64,000 nt of DNA from Rhizobium sp. PDO1-076 (GTDB taxonomy: Bacteria; Pseudomonadota; Alphaproteobacteria; Rhizobiales; Rhizobiaceae), in contig NZ_AHZC01000441.1 of the NCBI RefSeq assembly GCF_000247475.1, positions 24,978 through 88,977 of the forward strand, in the 5' to 3' direction. Numbering within the stretch: position 1 is the first letter of the stretch; every line of letters starts with the position of its first letter. The notes beneath the pieces are model-generated. The model saw only the letters and a program-made list of their open reading frames with translations. It ran no database searches and had not been told where the DNA came from. Positions 56,537 to 64,000 of the stretch are shown in pieces. The translations under genes were made by a program, and so were the position numbers.

Positions 56537-57274
56537 TCAGATCATCGCCATGCCGCCGTTGACGTGCAAGGTCTGGCCGGTCATGTAACCCGCCTCGGTG
56601 GAGGCGAGATAAAGAACGGCTGCGGCGATGTCCGAACCCACGCCCATGCGCTTCATCGGGATCGCGCCCATGATCGCTTCCTTCTGCTTCTCGTTGAGCT
56701 TGCCGGTCATGGCGCTCTCGATGAAGCCCGGCGCAACGCAGTTGACCGTCACGTTGCGGGTGGCGATTTCCTGGGCGAGCGACTTGGAGAAGCCGATCAT
56801 GCCGGCCTTGGAGGCACAGTAATTGGCCTGGCCCGGATTGCCGGTCACGCCGACGATCGAGGTGATGTTGATGATGCGGCCATAGCGGCGGCGCATCATC
56901 GGATGCGTCAGTTCGCGGGTCAGCCGGAAGACGGAGGTGAGGTTCACTTCCAGAACAGCATCCCAGTCGGCGTCGCTCATGCGGACGAACAGGCCGTCCT
57001 TGGTGATGCCGGCATTGTTGACGAGGATATCGACACCGCCGAGTGCAGCTTCGGCCTTTTCGCCGAGCGCCTTGACTTCGTCTCGGTCAGAAAGATTTGC
57101 CGGGAAGATGTGCACGCGCTCGCGGAGTTCGGCGGCAAGCGCTTCCAGCTTCTCGACACGGGTGCCGTGCAGGCCGACGACAGCGCCCTGCTTATGCAGC
57201 AGGCGGGCGATCTCTTCGCCGAGGCCACCGGTTGCACCGGTCACGAGGGCCTTGCGGCCGGTCAGATCAAACAT
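56537..57274 (-). CDS. fabG: 3-oxoacyl-ACP reductase
   Basis: A 245-residue SDR. The NADPH loop is VTGATGGLGEEIA. The catalytic Ser lies in INITSIVGVTGNPG and the Tyr/Lys pair in NYCASKAGMIGF. The C-terminus YMTGQTLHVNGGMAMI is typical for FabG. It reduces 3-oxoacyl-ACP in each elongation round. The start at 57274 (MFDLTGRKAL) is preferred. It is 33 bases after fabD. Confidence 0.96.
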   Translation of the reverse strand: MFDLTGRKALVTGATGGLGEEIARLLHKQGAVVGLHGTRVEKLEALAAELRERVHIFPANLSDRDEVKALGEKAEAALGGVDILVNNAGITKDGLFVRMSDADWDAVLEVNLTSVFRLTRELTHPMMRRRYGRIINITSIVGVTGNPGQANYCASKAGMIGFSKSLAQEIATRNVTVNCVAPGFIESAMTGKLNEKQKEAIMGAIPMKRMGVGSDIAAAVLYLASTEAGYMTGQTLHVNGGMAMI

Positions 57275-57307
57275 GATCACGTTCCTTATTGATCCAGGAT
57301 TATCTTA

Positions 57308-58252
57308 TCAGCCATTCAGCGCAGCGAGCGCTGCGTCGATGTCGGCTGGCGTGTTCACGGCAATGCCGGAAATATTCTTGTCGATGCGGCGCGCAAGACC
57401 GGTGAGGACCTTGCCGGAGCCTATTTCATAAAGCGTCGTGACGCCATTGGCGGCGAACCACTCAACCGTCTCGCGCCAGCGCACCTGGCCGGTCACCTGC
57501 TCGACCAGCAGACGGGCGATCTCGTCGGCTGACGTAACCGGGGCTGCGCGGACATTGGCGATCAGCGGCACGATCGGATCGTTCTTCTCAACGCCGGCAA
57601 GCGCGTCGCGCATGGCGTCGGCGGCCGGTGCCATCAGCGCCGAATGGAACGGTGCCGATACGGGCAGCATGATGGCGCGCTTGGCACCTTTTTCAGTGGC
57701 CAGTGCCGCCGCCTTTTCGACAGAAGCCTTTGCTCCGGAAATCACGAGCTGACCGCCGCCATTGTCATTGGCAATCTGGCATGGACCGACCGCCGAGGCT
57801 TCGATGCAGATCGACTGCACGTCGCCGTGTTCAAGGCCGATGATGGCGGCCATGGCGCCCGCGCCGACCGGAACCGCAGCCTGCATGGCATCGCCGCGAA
57901 TGCGCAGAAGACGGGCGGTGTCGCCGATCGAGAAGGTCCCGGCCGCACAAAGCGCTGAATATTCGCCAAGCGAATGGCCGGCGACGAAGGAGATCTTCGA
58001 CTTCAGGTCGAGGCCCTTGGCTTCCAGAACCTTGATGACGGCCATGGAAACAGCCATCAGTGCCGGCTGGGCATTGGCGGTCAGCGTCAGGGTTTCTTCC
58101 GGGCCGTTCCACATGACGTCGGACAGCTTCTGGCCAAGGGCATCGTCGACTTCCGCGAAAACGGCGCGCGCTTCGGGATAGGCATCGGCAAGGTCCTTGC
58201 CCATTCCAACGGCCTGGCTGCCCTGGCCGGGAAAGGTGAATGCGACTGTCAT
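57308..58252 (-). CDS. fabD: Malonyl-CoA:ACP transacylase
   Basis: A 314-residue enzyme that loads malonyl onto ACP. The nucleophile is in VAGHSLGEYSAL and the N-terminal oxyanion-hole segment is AFTFPGQGSQAVGMG. The His lies in VSAPFHSALMAPA. AGGGAGAAAAGCCC precedes the ATG. It is the first gene of the fab unit. Confidence 0.97.
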   Translation of the reverse strand: MTVAFTFPGQGSQAVGMGKDLADAYPEARAVFAEVDDALGQKLSDVMWNGPEETLTLTANAQPALMAVSMAVIKVLEAKGLDLKSKISFVAGHSLGEYSALCAAGTFSIGDTARLLRIRGDAMQAAVPVGAGAMAAIIGLEHGDVQSICIEASAVGPCQIANDNGGGQLVISGAKASVEKAAALATEKGAKRAIMLPVSAPFHSALMAPAADAMRDALAGVEKNDPIVPLIANVRAAPVTSADEIARLLVEQVTGQVRWRETVEWFAANGVTTLYEIGSGKVLTGLARRIDKNISGIAVNTPADIDAALAALNG

Positions 58253-58472
58253 GGGCTTTTCTCCCTAGGTTTTTCCCTTCCAATTCACATTCTGACCTTG
58301 CGAGTCAAGCCTTGGAGCCTCCATGGGTCAGCAGCAAGCGGCACAAGTCACAGGCATATTGTGGTGAGATTGCCGCGCAAAGCCATCTTGCGGTGCGTCA
58401 ATTTCCCACTAAATTGAGTGGCAACCTTCCAAAGCCCTTTTCGGGCGACTTTCCATATTCGAGGCATATCTG

Positions 58473-59513
58473 ATGAAAATGAACCGGCTCGGCCGTACCG
58501 ATATCCATGTTTCCGAAATCTGCCTCGGCACCATGACCTGGGGCTCGCAGAACACCCAGGATGAAGCCTTCGAGCAGATGGACTATGCGCTCGAGCATGG
58601 CGTGAACTTCTTCGACACGGCAGAACTCTATCCCACGACGCCGCTGTCGCCGGAGACTTATGCCGATACGGAACGCATGATCGGCAACTGGTTCGAAAAG
58701 ACCGGCAAGCGCCAGAATGTGGTTCTGGCGACCAAAGTCGCGGGCGCCGGTCGCGAATATATCCGTGGCGGCGCGCCGATCACGGCGCAATCGATTCTGG
58801 ATGCCGTTGATGCCAGCCTGTCACGCCTGAAGACAGATTATATCGATCTCTACCAGATCCACTGGCCCAATCGCGGTCATTTCCATTTCCGCAGCGCCTG
58901 GAACTACGACCCGTTCAACCAGGACAAGACGCGCACCGAGGACGAGATCGGCGAGAAGTTGGAAGCGCTCGGGGCCTGCGTCAAGGCTGGCAAGATCCGG
59001 GCGATCGGCCTGTCGAACGAGACGACCTGGGGCACACAGAAGTTTCTTTCGATTGCCGAGCAGAAGGGGCTGTCGCGCGTCGCCACCATCCAGAATGAAT
59101 ATAACCTGCTCTACCGGCACTTCGATCTCGACATGGCGGAACTGTCGCATCACGAGGATGTCGGCCTGCTCGCCTATTCACCGCTGGCCGGCGGCATCCT
59201 GTCGGGCAAGTATCTTGACGGCGGCAAGCCGACCGGCTCGCGCGGCACGATTGGCGATATCGGCGGACGGCTGGTCTCCTATCAGGAGCCGGCAACCCGC
59301 GCCTATGTCGAACTTGCCAAGACACACGGCATCGACCCGTCTGCGATGGCTCTGGCGTTTTGCCTGACGCGCAAGTTCATGGCGTCCGTCATCATCGGCG
59401 CAACCTCGATGGAGCAGTTGAAGACCGATATCGGCGCTGCCGACCTGACCTTGTCGGACGAGATCCTCAAGGAGATCGCCAGGATCCATCGCCTCTATCC
59501 GGCAACGATCTGA
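58473..59513 (+). CDS. Aldo/keto reductase (Tas-like)
   Basis: A 346-residue TIM-barrel oxidoreductase. Catalytic Asp and Tyr are in NFFDTAELYPTTPLS, the Lys in VLATKVAGAG, and the His in DLYQIHWPNRG. NADPH contacts appear in the C-terminal SVIIGATSMEQLKTDIGA. Length and N-terminus (MNRLGRTDIHVSEICLGTMT) match Tas-type proteins. Substrate unknown. It is a single-gene unit with a strong terminator. Confidence 0.9.
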   Translation: MKMNRLGRTDIHVSEICLGTMTWGSQNTQDEAFEQMDYALEHGVNFFDTAELYPTTPLSPETYADTERMIGNWFEKTGKRQNVVLATKVAGAGREYIRGGAPITAQSILDAVDASLSRLKTDYIDLYQIHWPNRGHFHFRSAWNYDPFNQDKTRTEDEIGEKLEALGACVKAGKIRAIGLSNETTWGTQKFLSIAEQKGLSRVATIQNEYNLLYRHFDLDMAELSHHEDVGLLAYSPLAGGILSGKYLDGGKPTGSRGTIGDIGGRLVSYQEPATRAYVELAKTHGIDPSAMALAFCLTRKFMASVIIGATSMEQLKTDIGAADLTLSDEILKEIARIHRLYPATI

Positions 59514-59545
59514 TTTCGGGCGCTACCGAACATCGACAGCACACC

Positions 59546-59586
59546 AGCAAGGGCGGCGCCATGAAAATTGGGCGCCGCCCTTGCCT
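59546..59586 (+). terminator. Strong terminator after the aldo/keto reductase
   Basis: A perfect fourteen-base stem GCAAGGGCGGCGCC / GGCGCCGCCCTTGC around a ten-base loop. Its right end overlaps the putative promoter of the ribosomal protein operon. Confidence 0.82.
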
Positions 59587-59833
59587 TTCCGGCAAATGCG
59601 CGTATAAGCCGCGCTGTTCACAACACCCGGTCTCATGGCTGGTGGCTGAACGGAGGGCCGGCTTTCGCAAGGGAGCCGCAGGAACCGAAGGGTTTTCCGG
59701 CCTCCCGTGTCTCCGCTCTCGACCGTCTCGATACAACAGCTTTTCTTGCCTTGGCCTTATGCCAAACAGGAGCAGTCGTTGAGGCTTAGCGCCGGATCCG
59801 GGTGACGACAAACGCAAGAAAGGCAAAGCTATC
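59581..59833 (+). promoter_or_regulatory. Promoter and structured leader of the rpsF operon
   Basis: TTGCCT (59581-59586), a 16-base spacer and TATAAG (59603-59608) form a likely promoter. The leader of about 220 bases contains GGAGGGCCGG (59652-59661), able to pair with CCGGCCTCC (59697-59705), and further hairpins, including GCCGGATCCGGG just before the gene. In many bacteria an S6:S18 complex binds a CCG-containing hairpin in this leader to control translation; a similar role is inferred here, not shown. Confidence 0.5.
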
Positions 59834-60295
59834 ATGGCTCTTTACGAACATGTACTCCTTGCCCGACAGGATATGTCCGCACAGCAGGTTGATGCCCTCG
59901 TAGAACTCTACAAGGGTGTTATCGAAGCAAACGGCGGCAAGGTCGGGCGTGTAGAAAACTGGGGCCTCAAGTCCCTGACCTACCGCATCAAGAAGAACCG
60001 CAAGGCTCACTACGCTCTCATGGACATCGAAGCACCGGGTGCTGCGATCCACGAGATGGAGCGCCAGATGCGCATCAACGAAGACGTTCTTCGTTACATG
60101 ACCATCGCTGTGGAAGCCCACGAAGAAGGCCCGTCTGCCATGATGCAGAAGCGCGACCGTGACGACCGTCCGCGTCGTGACGGCGACGATCGTGGCCCGC
60201 GCCGCGAAGGTGGCTTCGGCGATCGTGGTCCGCGTCCTGACCGTGCACCGCGCGAAGGTGGCTTCGAGCGTCGTCCGCGCGAAGACCGCGCGTAA
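59834..60295 (+). CDS. rpsF: 30S ribosomal protein S6
   Basis: A 153-residue S6. The core fold occupies about 100 residues: [33 protein letters not shown] and [16 protein letters not shown]-terminal tail of about 45 residues is built from Arg, Asp and Gly repeats (for example [12 protein letters not shown] and [12 protein letters not shown]), as in other rhizobia. It binds 16S rRNA with S18, encoded next. Confidence 0.96.
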   Translation: MALYEHVLLARQDMSAQQVDALVELYKGVIEANGGKVGRVENWGLKSLTYRIKKNRKAHYALMDIEAPGAAIHEMERQMRINEDVLRYMTIAVEAHEEGPSAMMQKRDRDDRPRRDGDDRGPRREGGFGDRGPRPDRAPREGGFERRPREDRA

Positions 60296-60319
60296 TCTTG
60301 AGCAAAAGGAGAAAACACA

Positions 60320-60568
60320 ATGGCTGATGCATCCTCTTCTCAGGCACGCCGCCCGTTCCATCGTCGTCGCAAGACCTGCCCCTTCTCGGGCGCGAATGCA
60401 CCGAAGATCGACTACAAGGACGTCCGTCTCCTGCAGCGCTACATTTCCGAGCGCGGCAAGATCGTTCCTTCGCGTATCACTGCAGTTTCCCAGAAGAAGC
60501 AGCGCGAACTGGCCCAGGCCATCAAGCGCGCCCGCTTCCTCGGCCTGCTGCCTTACGTCGTAGCATAA
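60320..60568 (+). CDS. rpsR: 30S ribosomal protein S18
   Basis: An 82-residue basic protein. Conserved parts are [19 protein letters not shown] and [19 protein letters not shown], followed by the [11 protein letters not shown] ending. AAAAGGAG lies ahead of the ATG. It forms a dimer with S6 on the platform of the small subunit. Confidence 0.97.
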   Translation: MADASSSQARRPFHRRRKTCPFSGANAPKIDYKDVRLLQRYISERGKIVPSRITAVSQKKQRELAQAIKRARFLGLLPYVVA

Positions 60569-60576
60569 TCTGATCA

Positions 60577-60607
60577 GAAGCCTGCCGGTCACCGATCGGC
60601 GGGCTTC
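60577..60607 (+). terminator. Hairpin after rpsR, possible attenuator
   Basis: GAAGCCTGCCG (60577-60587) pairs with CGGCGGGCTTC (60597-60607) with one G-U pair. There is no T run, so it may only reduce expression of the downstream genes or mark a processing site. Confidence 0.4.
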
Positions 60608-60763
60608 ATCCCTTCCGCGTTGGGCGCGGATCGGAATCAATGCCTGGGGACATTGCTTCATGCGCTGCATGAGCGACTTCAGGTGAAATCCCATGTTGGG
60701 GAACGGCCTCAGGATCTGAGTCCGATTTTTCCCCTAACTGCTTGAACCAGCAGGACAGCGACA

Positions 60764-61738
60764 TTGCAAAAACTGGACGGAAAATTGCTGATGACCGGCG
60801 TACTCGCCGGTATTACCGCCGCACTTCTGGTGCTGGGCGCGACCGCACAGCCGTCTCTTGCATCCATTCTCTATGCAGCATCCGCCCTGCCCGTGCTGAT
60901 CGTCGGCCTCGGCTGGGGCAATCTCGCCTCGATCGCTGCCATCGTCACGGCTGCCGCCCTTGGCGCCGTCAGCGTGTCGCCGATGTTTGCCATCGGCATG
61001 GCGCTGTTCACGCTGGCACCGGCCGGCTGGCTGGCGCATCTGGCAAGTCTGGCGCGGCCGGCGTCTGAAATCGGCGGCCCCGACAATCTGATGGCCTGGT
61101 ATCCGCTGTCCGATATTCTGCTGCAGCTATGCGCCTTCGTGGCTGCAGCCGTCATCCTGCTCGGCATCATCATCGGCTTCGGCCCCGAACTGACCAGCCA
61201 GCTGGTCGATGCCCTGACGACCGCGATGAGCACGCAGGATCCGGCGATGCTGCCAGACCCGGCCGCTCTGGAACAGCTCAAACGCACGATGCTGCTGCTT
61301 TTGCCGATCATCCAGGGTGGCACATGGGTCATCCTGCTGTTCACCATGTATTACATCGCCATGCGGGTCGTTTCAGCCTCGGGCCGCGCCCAGCGCCCGC
61401 GCGAAGACATCCCTTCGGCACTGCGGATGAACCGCAATGCGGTCTTCATCTTCCTCGCCGGTATACTGGCCTGCTTTGCCGGCGGCGTGCCCGCGATGAT
61501 CGGCGCCACGGTCTGTGGCACATTCGGCGCGGGCTTCCTGATTTCGGGCTTTGCCTCGCTGCACCTGCGGTCGCGCGGCAAGGACTGGCGCCTGCCGGTT
61601 CTGGTGCTCGCCTACCTCTCGGCGATCATGCTGCTGCCGCTTCTCATTCCCCTGATCATCGGCCTGGCGGATACACGCCGCGCCGTTGCCCTGACGCCGG
61701 CCCAAAGGGCCGACACCCCTCACGACGACCAACCGTAA
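60764..61738 (+). CDS. DUF2232 family membrane protein
   Basis: A 324-residue integral membrane protein with about eight hydrophobic segments. The annotated start is TTG at 60764, with AGGA upstream; the ATG at 60791 is an alternative. No catalytic motif is seen. A DUF2232 protein between rpsR and rplI is a conserved feature of alphaproteobacteria, and the fold suggests a transport or biogenesis role, but its function is unknown. Confidence 0.85.
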   Translation: MQKLDGKLLMTGVLAGITAALLVLGATAQPSLASILYAASALPVLIVGLGWGNLASIAAIVTAAALGAVSVSPMFAIGMALFTLAPAGWLAHLASLARPASEIGGPDNLMAWYPLSDILLQLCAFVAAAVILLGIIIGFGPELTSQLVDALTTAMSTQDPAMLPDPAALEQLKRTMLLLLPIIQGGTWVILLFTMYYIAMRVVSASGRAQRPREDIPSALRMNRNAVFIFLAGILACFAGGVPAMIGATVCGTFGAGFLISGFASLHLRSRGKDWRLPVLVLAYLSAIMLLPLLIPLIIGLADTRRAVALTPAQRADTPHDDQP

Positions 61739-61761
61739 CCCAACACTGAAAGGAAAAGATC

Positions 61762-62337
61762 ATGGACGTCATTCTTCTTGAACGCATCGCCAAGCTCGGC
61801 CAGATGGGCGAGACCGTAAAGGTAAAGGACGGCTTTGCCCGTAACTACCTGCTGCCGCTCGGCAAGGCACTGCGCGCAAACGCTGCCAACAAGACCCGTT
61901 TCGAAGCTGAGCGCGCAACGCTCGAAGCTCGTAACCTCGAGCGCAAGTCGGAAGCCCAGACCGTTGCCGACGCTCTCGAAGGTAAGTCCTTCATCGTCGT
62001 CCGTTCGGCTGGCGAAACCGGCCAGCTCTACGGTTCTGTTGCTGCGCGCGACGTTGTCGAAATCCTGGCTGCCGAAGGCTTCAACATCGGCCGTAACCAG
62101 GTCGAGCTGAACACCCCGATCAAGTCGATCGGCCTGCACAGCGTTGTTCTGCACCTCCACGCAGAAGTCGAAAAGGCTATCGAGCTGAACGTTGCCCGTA
62201 CGGCTGACGAAGCAGAGCGCCAGTCCAAGGGTGAAAGCCTGACTTCGGCCGACGCCATCTACGGCATCGACGAAGACGCGCTTCGTCCGGAAGACTTCTT
62301 CGATCCGGACGCAGACCGCGACGGCGACGACGAATAA
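61762..62337 (+). CDS. rplI: 50S ribosomal protein L9
   Basis: A 191-residue L9. The N-terminal rRNA-binding domain has [20 protein letters not shown] and [14 protein letters not shown]. The long central helix and the C-terminal domain ([14 protein letters not shown]) follow. An acidic C-terminal tail of about 40 residues is an extension seen in related species. GAAAGGAAAAGATC precedes the ATG. Confidence 0.96.
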   Translation: MDVILLERIAKLGQMGETVKVKDGFARNYLLPLGKALRANAANKTRFEAERATLEARNLERKSEAQTVADALEGKSFIVVRSAGETGQLYGSVAARDVVEILAAEGFNIGRNQVELNTPIKSIGLHSVVLHLHAEVEKAIELNVARTADEAERQSKGESLTSADAIYGIDEDALRPEDFFDPDADRDGDDE

Positions 62338-62361
62338 GCCTTACGGTTTATCCGCTTGAAA

Positions 62362-62396
62362 ATGCCCGGTTCGAGATCTCGAACCGGGCATTTTTC
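62362..62396 (+). terminator. Terminator of the rpsF-rplI operon
   Basis: A perfect palindrome ATGCCCGGTTCGAGA / TCTCGAACCGGGCAT followed by TTTTT. It lies 24 bases past rplI and also fronts the convergent HlyD gene. Confidence 0.92.
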
Positions 62397-62415
62397 GTTT
62401 GCAAGCTCACGGGTG

Positions 62416-63483
62416 TTAGAGGTTGCCTGGCGCCGGCACGTCCGTCTCGGAAAGTTTGTCGACCCTGACGACCACCGACATGCCAGGCGACAGGCGTGAC
62501 AACAATTCCTGACCGGGATCGACGCTGATGCGGGTTGCGACACGCTGGGCAATCTTGGTAAAGTTGCCAGTGGCATTGTCGGTCTTGATGACGCTGAATT
62601 CGGACCCTGTCGCTGGCGAGAAACGCTCGATATGACCCTTCAGGGCCATGCCACCCAGGGCATCGACAGTGAATTCAACCGGCTGGCCGGGCTTTAGCCC
62701 ATCCAGCTGGGTTTCCTTGAAATTGGCAATCACCCAGACATCGTCGGGGACGAGCGTGGTCAACTGGCTGCCGGCCGAGACATATTGGCCGAGGCGGGCG
62801 CCGACTTCGCCGACATGGCCGTCCTGCGGCGCGACGATTCGGGTGTTGCGCAGATCGATCTCTGCCAGTTGGACCGCGGATTCGGCCCCTGCCACCGATG
62901 CCTGCAGCGAGGCGCGCGTGCCGAGGATGGTGGCCACTTTCTGGCGGGCGACTTCAACGGCGGCTTCCGCCTTCGTCACCCCGGCCTGTGCGAGGGCCAG
63001 ATTATAGCGGTTGGCTTCGATCACGGTTTCGGTGACGACGCCGGTGGTTGCCAGACGCTGGCTGCGGTCCCAGTCCGATTGGGCCTTTTCCAGTGCGGCC
63101 CGGGCGCTTGCCACTTCGGCGTTGGCTGAACCAACGGCGGCATCAGCCGACTTTTCTTCCTGGAACGAATTGGCCAGCGTGGCTTTCTGTCCATCGCGCG
63201 TCGCCTCTGCCTGGGCCAACTTCTGCGCGAAGATGCGATCGTCGATGCGGGCGATCAGATCGCCCTGCCTGACCGCCTGAAAGTCCTGGACGGCGACTTC
63301 AGCGACGTAACCGCTCAACTGCGGGCTGATCACCGTCACATATCCCCTGACATAGGCATTGTCGGTCGTCTCGACCGAGGTGCGGAACGGCGGCAGATGC
63401 CAGGCATAAAGCGTCACCGCCACGCCGACGGCGCCAAGCAGAAGGACAAAAAGGGATGCTGGATTGCGAAGGGTATTGGACAT
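62416..63483 (-). CDS. HlyD/EmrA-type membrane fusion protein
   Basis: A 355-residue periplasmic adaptor. One membrane helix occupies residues 11-29, followed by TTDNAYVRGYVTVISPQLSG, the EmrA hallmark. A lipoyl half, a long Ala/Glu-rich coiled coil (about 80-185), the second lipoyl half and a beta-barrel (VPDDVWVIANFKETQL) come next. It links the inner-membrane pump encoded just upstream (four-base gap) to an outer-membrane channel for drug or metabolite export. Confidence 0.93.
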   Translation of the reverse strand: MSNTLRNPASLFVLLLGAVGVAVTLYAWHLPPFRTSVETTDNAYVRGYVTVISPQLSGYVAEVAVQDFQAVRQGDLIARIDDRIFAQKLAQAEATRDGQKATLANSFQEEKSADAAVGSANAEVASARAALEKAQSDWDRSQRLATTGVVTETVIEANRYNLALAQAGVTKAEAAVEVARQKVATILGTRASLQASVAGAESAVQLAEIDLRNTRIVAPQDGHVGEVGARLGQYVSAGSQLTTLVPDDVWVIANFKETQLDGLKPGQPVEFTVDALGGMALKGHIERFSPATGSEFSVIKTDNATGNFTKIAQRVATRISVDPGQELLSRLSPGMSVVVRVDKLSETDVPAPGNL

Positions 63484-63487
63484 GATC

Positions 63488-64000
63488 TTATTCCGCATTT
63501 GATGCTTGCAGTTCGGGCGTCTTTTTCAGCTGCCGCAACCAATCGAAGCTCAGATGGCCAAGAAGGGCTGCGAGCGCGAGCCCGGCGATGATGGATGTCA
63601 GGAGAAATGTGTCGTTATAGGCAAGCACATAGGCCTCCCGCGAAATCTGCTGATAAAGCAGCGTGATGCCCTCGGTCGCCAGCGCGGCCTTGTCGGCGAC
63701 CACCTTTGCGTAGGTCGCCGAGAGCGTATGGACGCGGTCGGCAACCATCGGATCGGTGAGGACAAAGTGCTCCAGCAGCGTCTTCAGATGAAATTGCTGC
63801 CGCAGGACCATGAACGTGCCCAGCGTCGCCGAAGCGATCAGCCCGCCGATCGCCTGGGTGAACAGGAAGATGACGATAAAGGTCAGCATGTAATGCGGCC
63901 CCTTGGCCAGGGCCGCCACAAGGCCCTTGGCCATGGCGGTCGGCAGGAAAAGCGCCGCACCCGCTGCCACCATGGCCTGGCTCAGATACATCTCCTGCGG
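63488..64000 (-). CDS. EmrB-type DHA2 MFS transporter, C-terminal part (5' end outside window)
   Basis: The frame is open to the window edge, giving the last 170 residues of a larger permease. Visible are membrane helices around MLTFIVIFLFTQAIGGLIAS and LLTSIIAGLALAALLGHL, separated by the long periplasmic loop between the last two helices that is typical of EmrB-like 14-helix antiporters. It is the upstream partner of the EmrA-type gene. The Met at 63991 is internal, not a start. Confidence 0.85.
   Translation of the reverse strand, partial: PQEMYLSQAMVAAGAALFLPTAMAKGLVAALAKGPHYMLTFIVIFLFTQAIGGLIASATLGTFMVLRQQFHLKTLLEHFVLTDPMVADRVHTLSATYAKVVADKAALATEGITLLYQQISREAYVLAYNDTFLLTSIIAGLALAALLGHLSFDWLRQLKKTPELQASNAE

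Noticed and set aside
1..64000. tRNA or rRNA genes, CRISPR arrays, insertion sequences or prophage genes
   Set aside because: Reading the gaps gave no cloverleaf candidates, spaced repeats, transposase or phage structural motifs. The gaps are short and explained by promoters, leaders and terminators.

Overview
The window is a typical chromosomal segment of a GC-rich alphaproteobacterium, most likely a member of the Rhizobiaceae (Rhizobium/Agrobacterium/Neorhizobium group). This is inferred from gene content and order: hdaA, a bigR-blh operon, an Omp25/RopB-type porin, holC beside pepA, lptF-lptG-lptD-surA-pdxA-rsmA, fabD-fabG-acpP-fabF followed by mltG-yicC-gmk, and rpsF-rpsR-DUF2232-rplI. 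No rRNA, tRNA, insertion sequence, prophage or CRISPR array was recognised. Coding density is high and most genes lie in short co-directional operons.

Layout. 1-1954: 3' part of a multicopper oxidase and an MBL-fold hydrolase. 2072-7372: a tight five-gene run, rnd - GNAT - Rsm22-like methyltransferase - DUF2891 - aconitase X. 7395-8703: a divergent DUF2000/AraC pair whose start codons overlap. 8785-10143: exported phytase-like esterase. 10221-15871 (minus): AI-2E-type permease, hdaA, ppk and a ppx gene broken by a one-base frameshift. 16105-17831: purM-purN. 17835-21094 (minus): persulfide dioxygenase fusion (blh), bigR and three sulfur-related membrane proteins behind a clear palindromic operator. 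21256-28118: an omptin-like outer-membrane protease, a Nudix hydrolase, a lone molybdopterin oxidoreductase, rlmJ, RNase T2, a GST and a porin. 28486-32738: SDR, uvrC, pgsA, moaD, moaE. 32728-34766: orphan LivH-like permease, divergent CGNR regulator and a lipoprotein. 34860-39891: ndk, GST, DinB-like protein, degenerate GGDEF protein and ABC-F ATPase. 39971-41940 (minus): pepA and holC. 42227-49765: LPS export, outer-membrane biogenesis, pdxA and rsmA. 50083-51603: choline-sulfatase. 51668-58252 (minus): fatty-acid synthesis, mltG, yicC and gmk. 58473-62337: aldo/keto reductase and the S6/S18/L9 operon. 62416-64000 (minus): an EmrAB-type efflux pair cut by the window edge.

Most of the segment is housekeeping. 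The parts that deserve a second look are the ppx frameshift at a six-base homopolymer, the DUF2891-aconitase X coupling inside an RNA-metabolism operon, the CGNR/LivH divergon with its long inverted repeat, the BigR sulfide operon with a near-perfect operator, a GGDEF protein that has lost its catalytic signature, and an omptin outside the enterobacteria. I found no convincing wholly new system. Function names rest on recognised motifs and general family knowledge; no database search was run.
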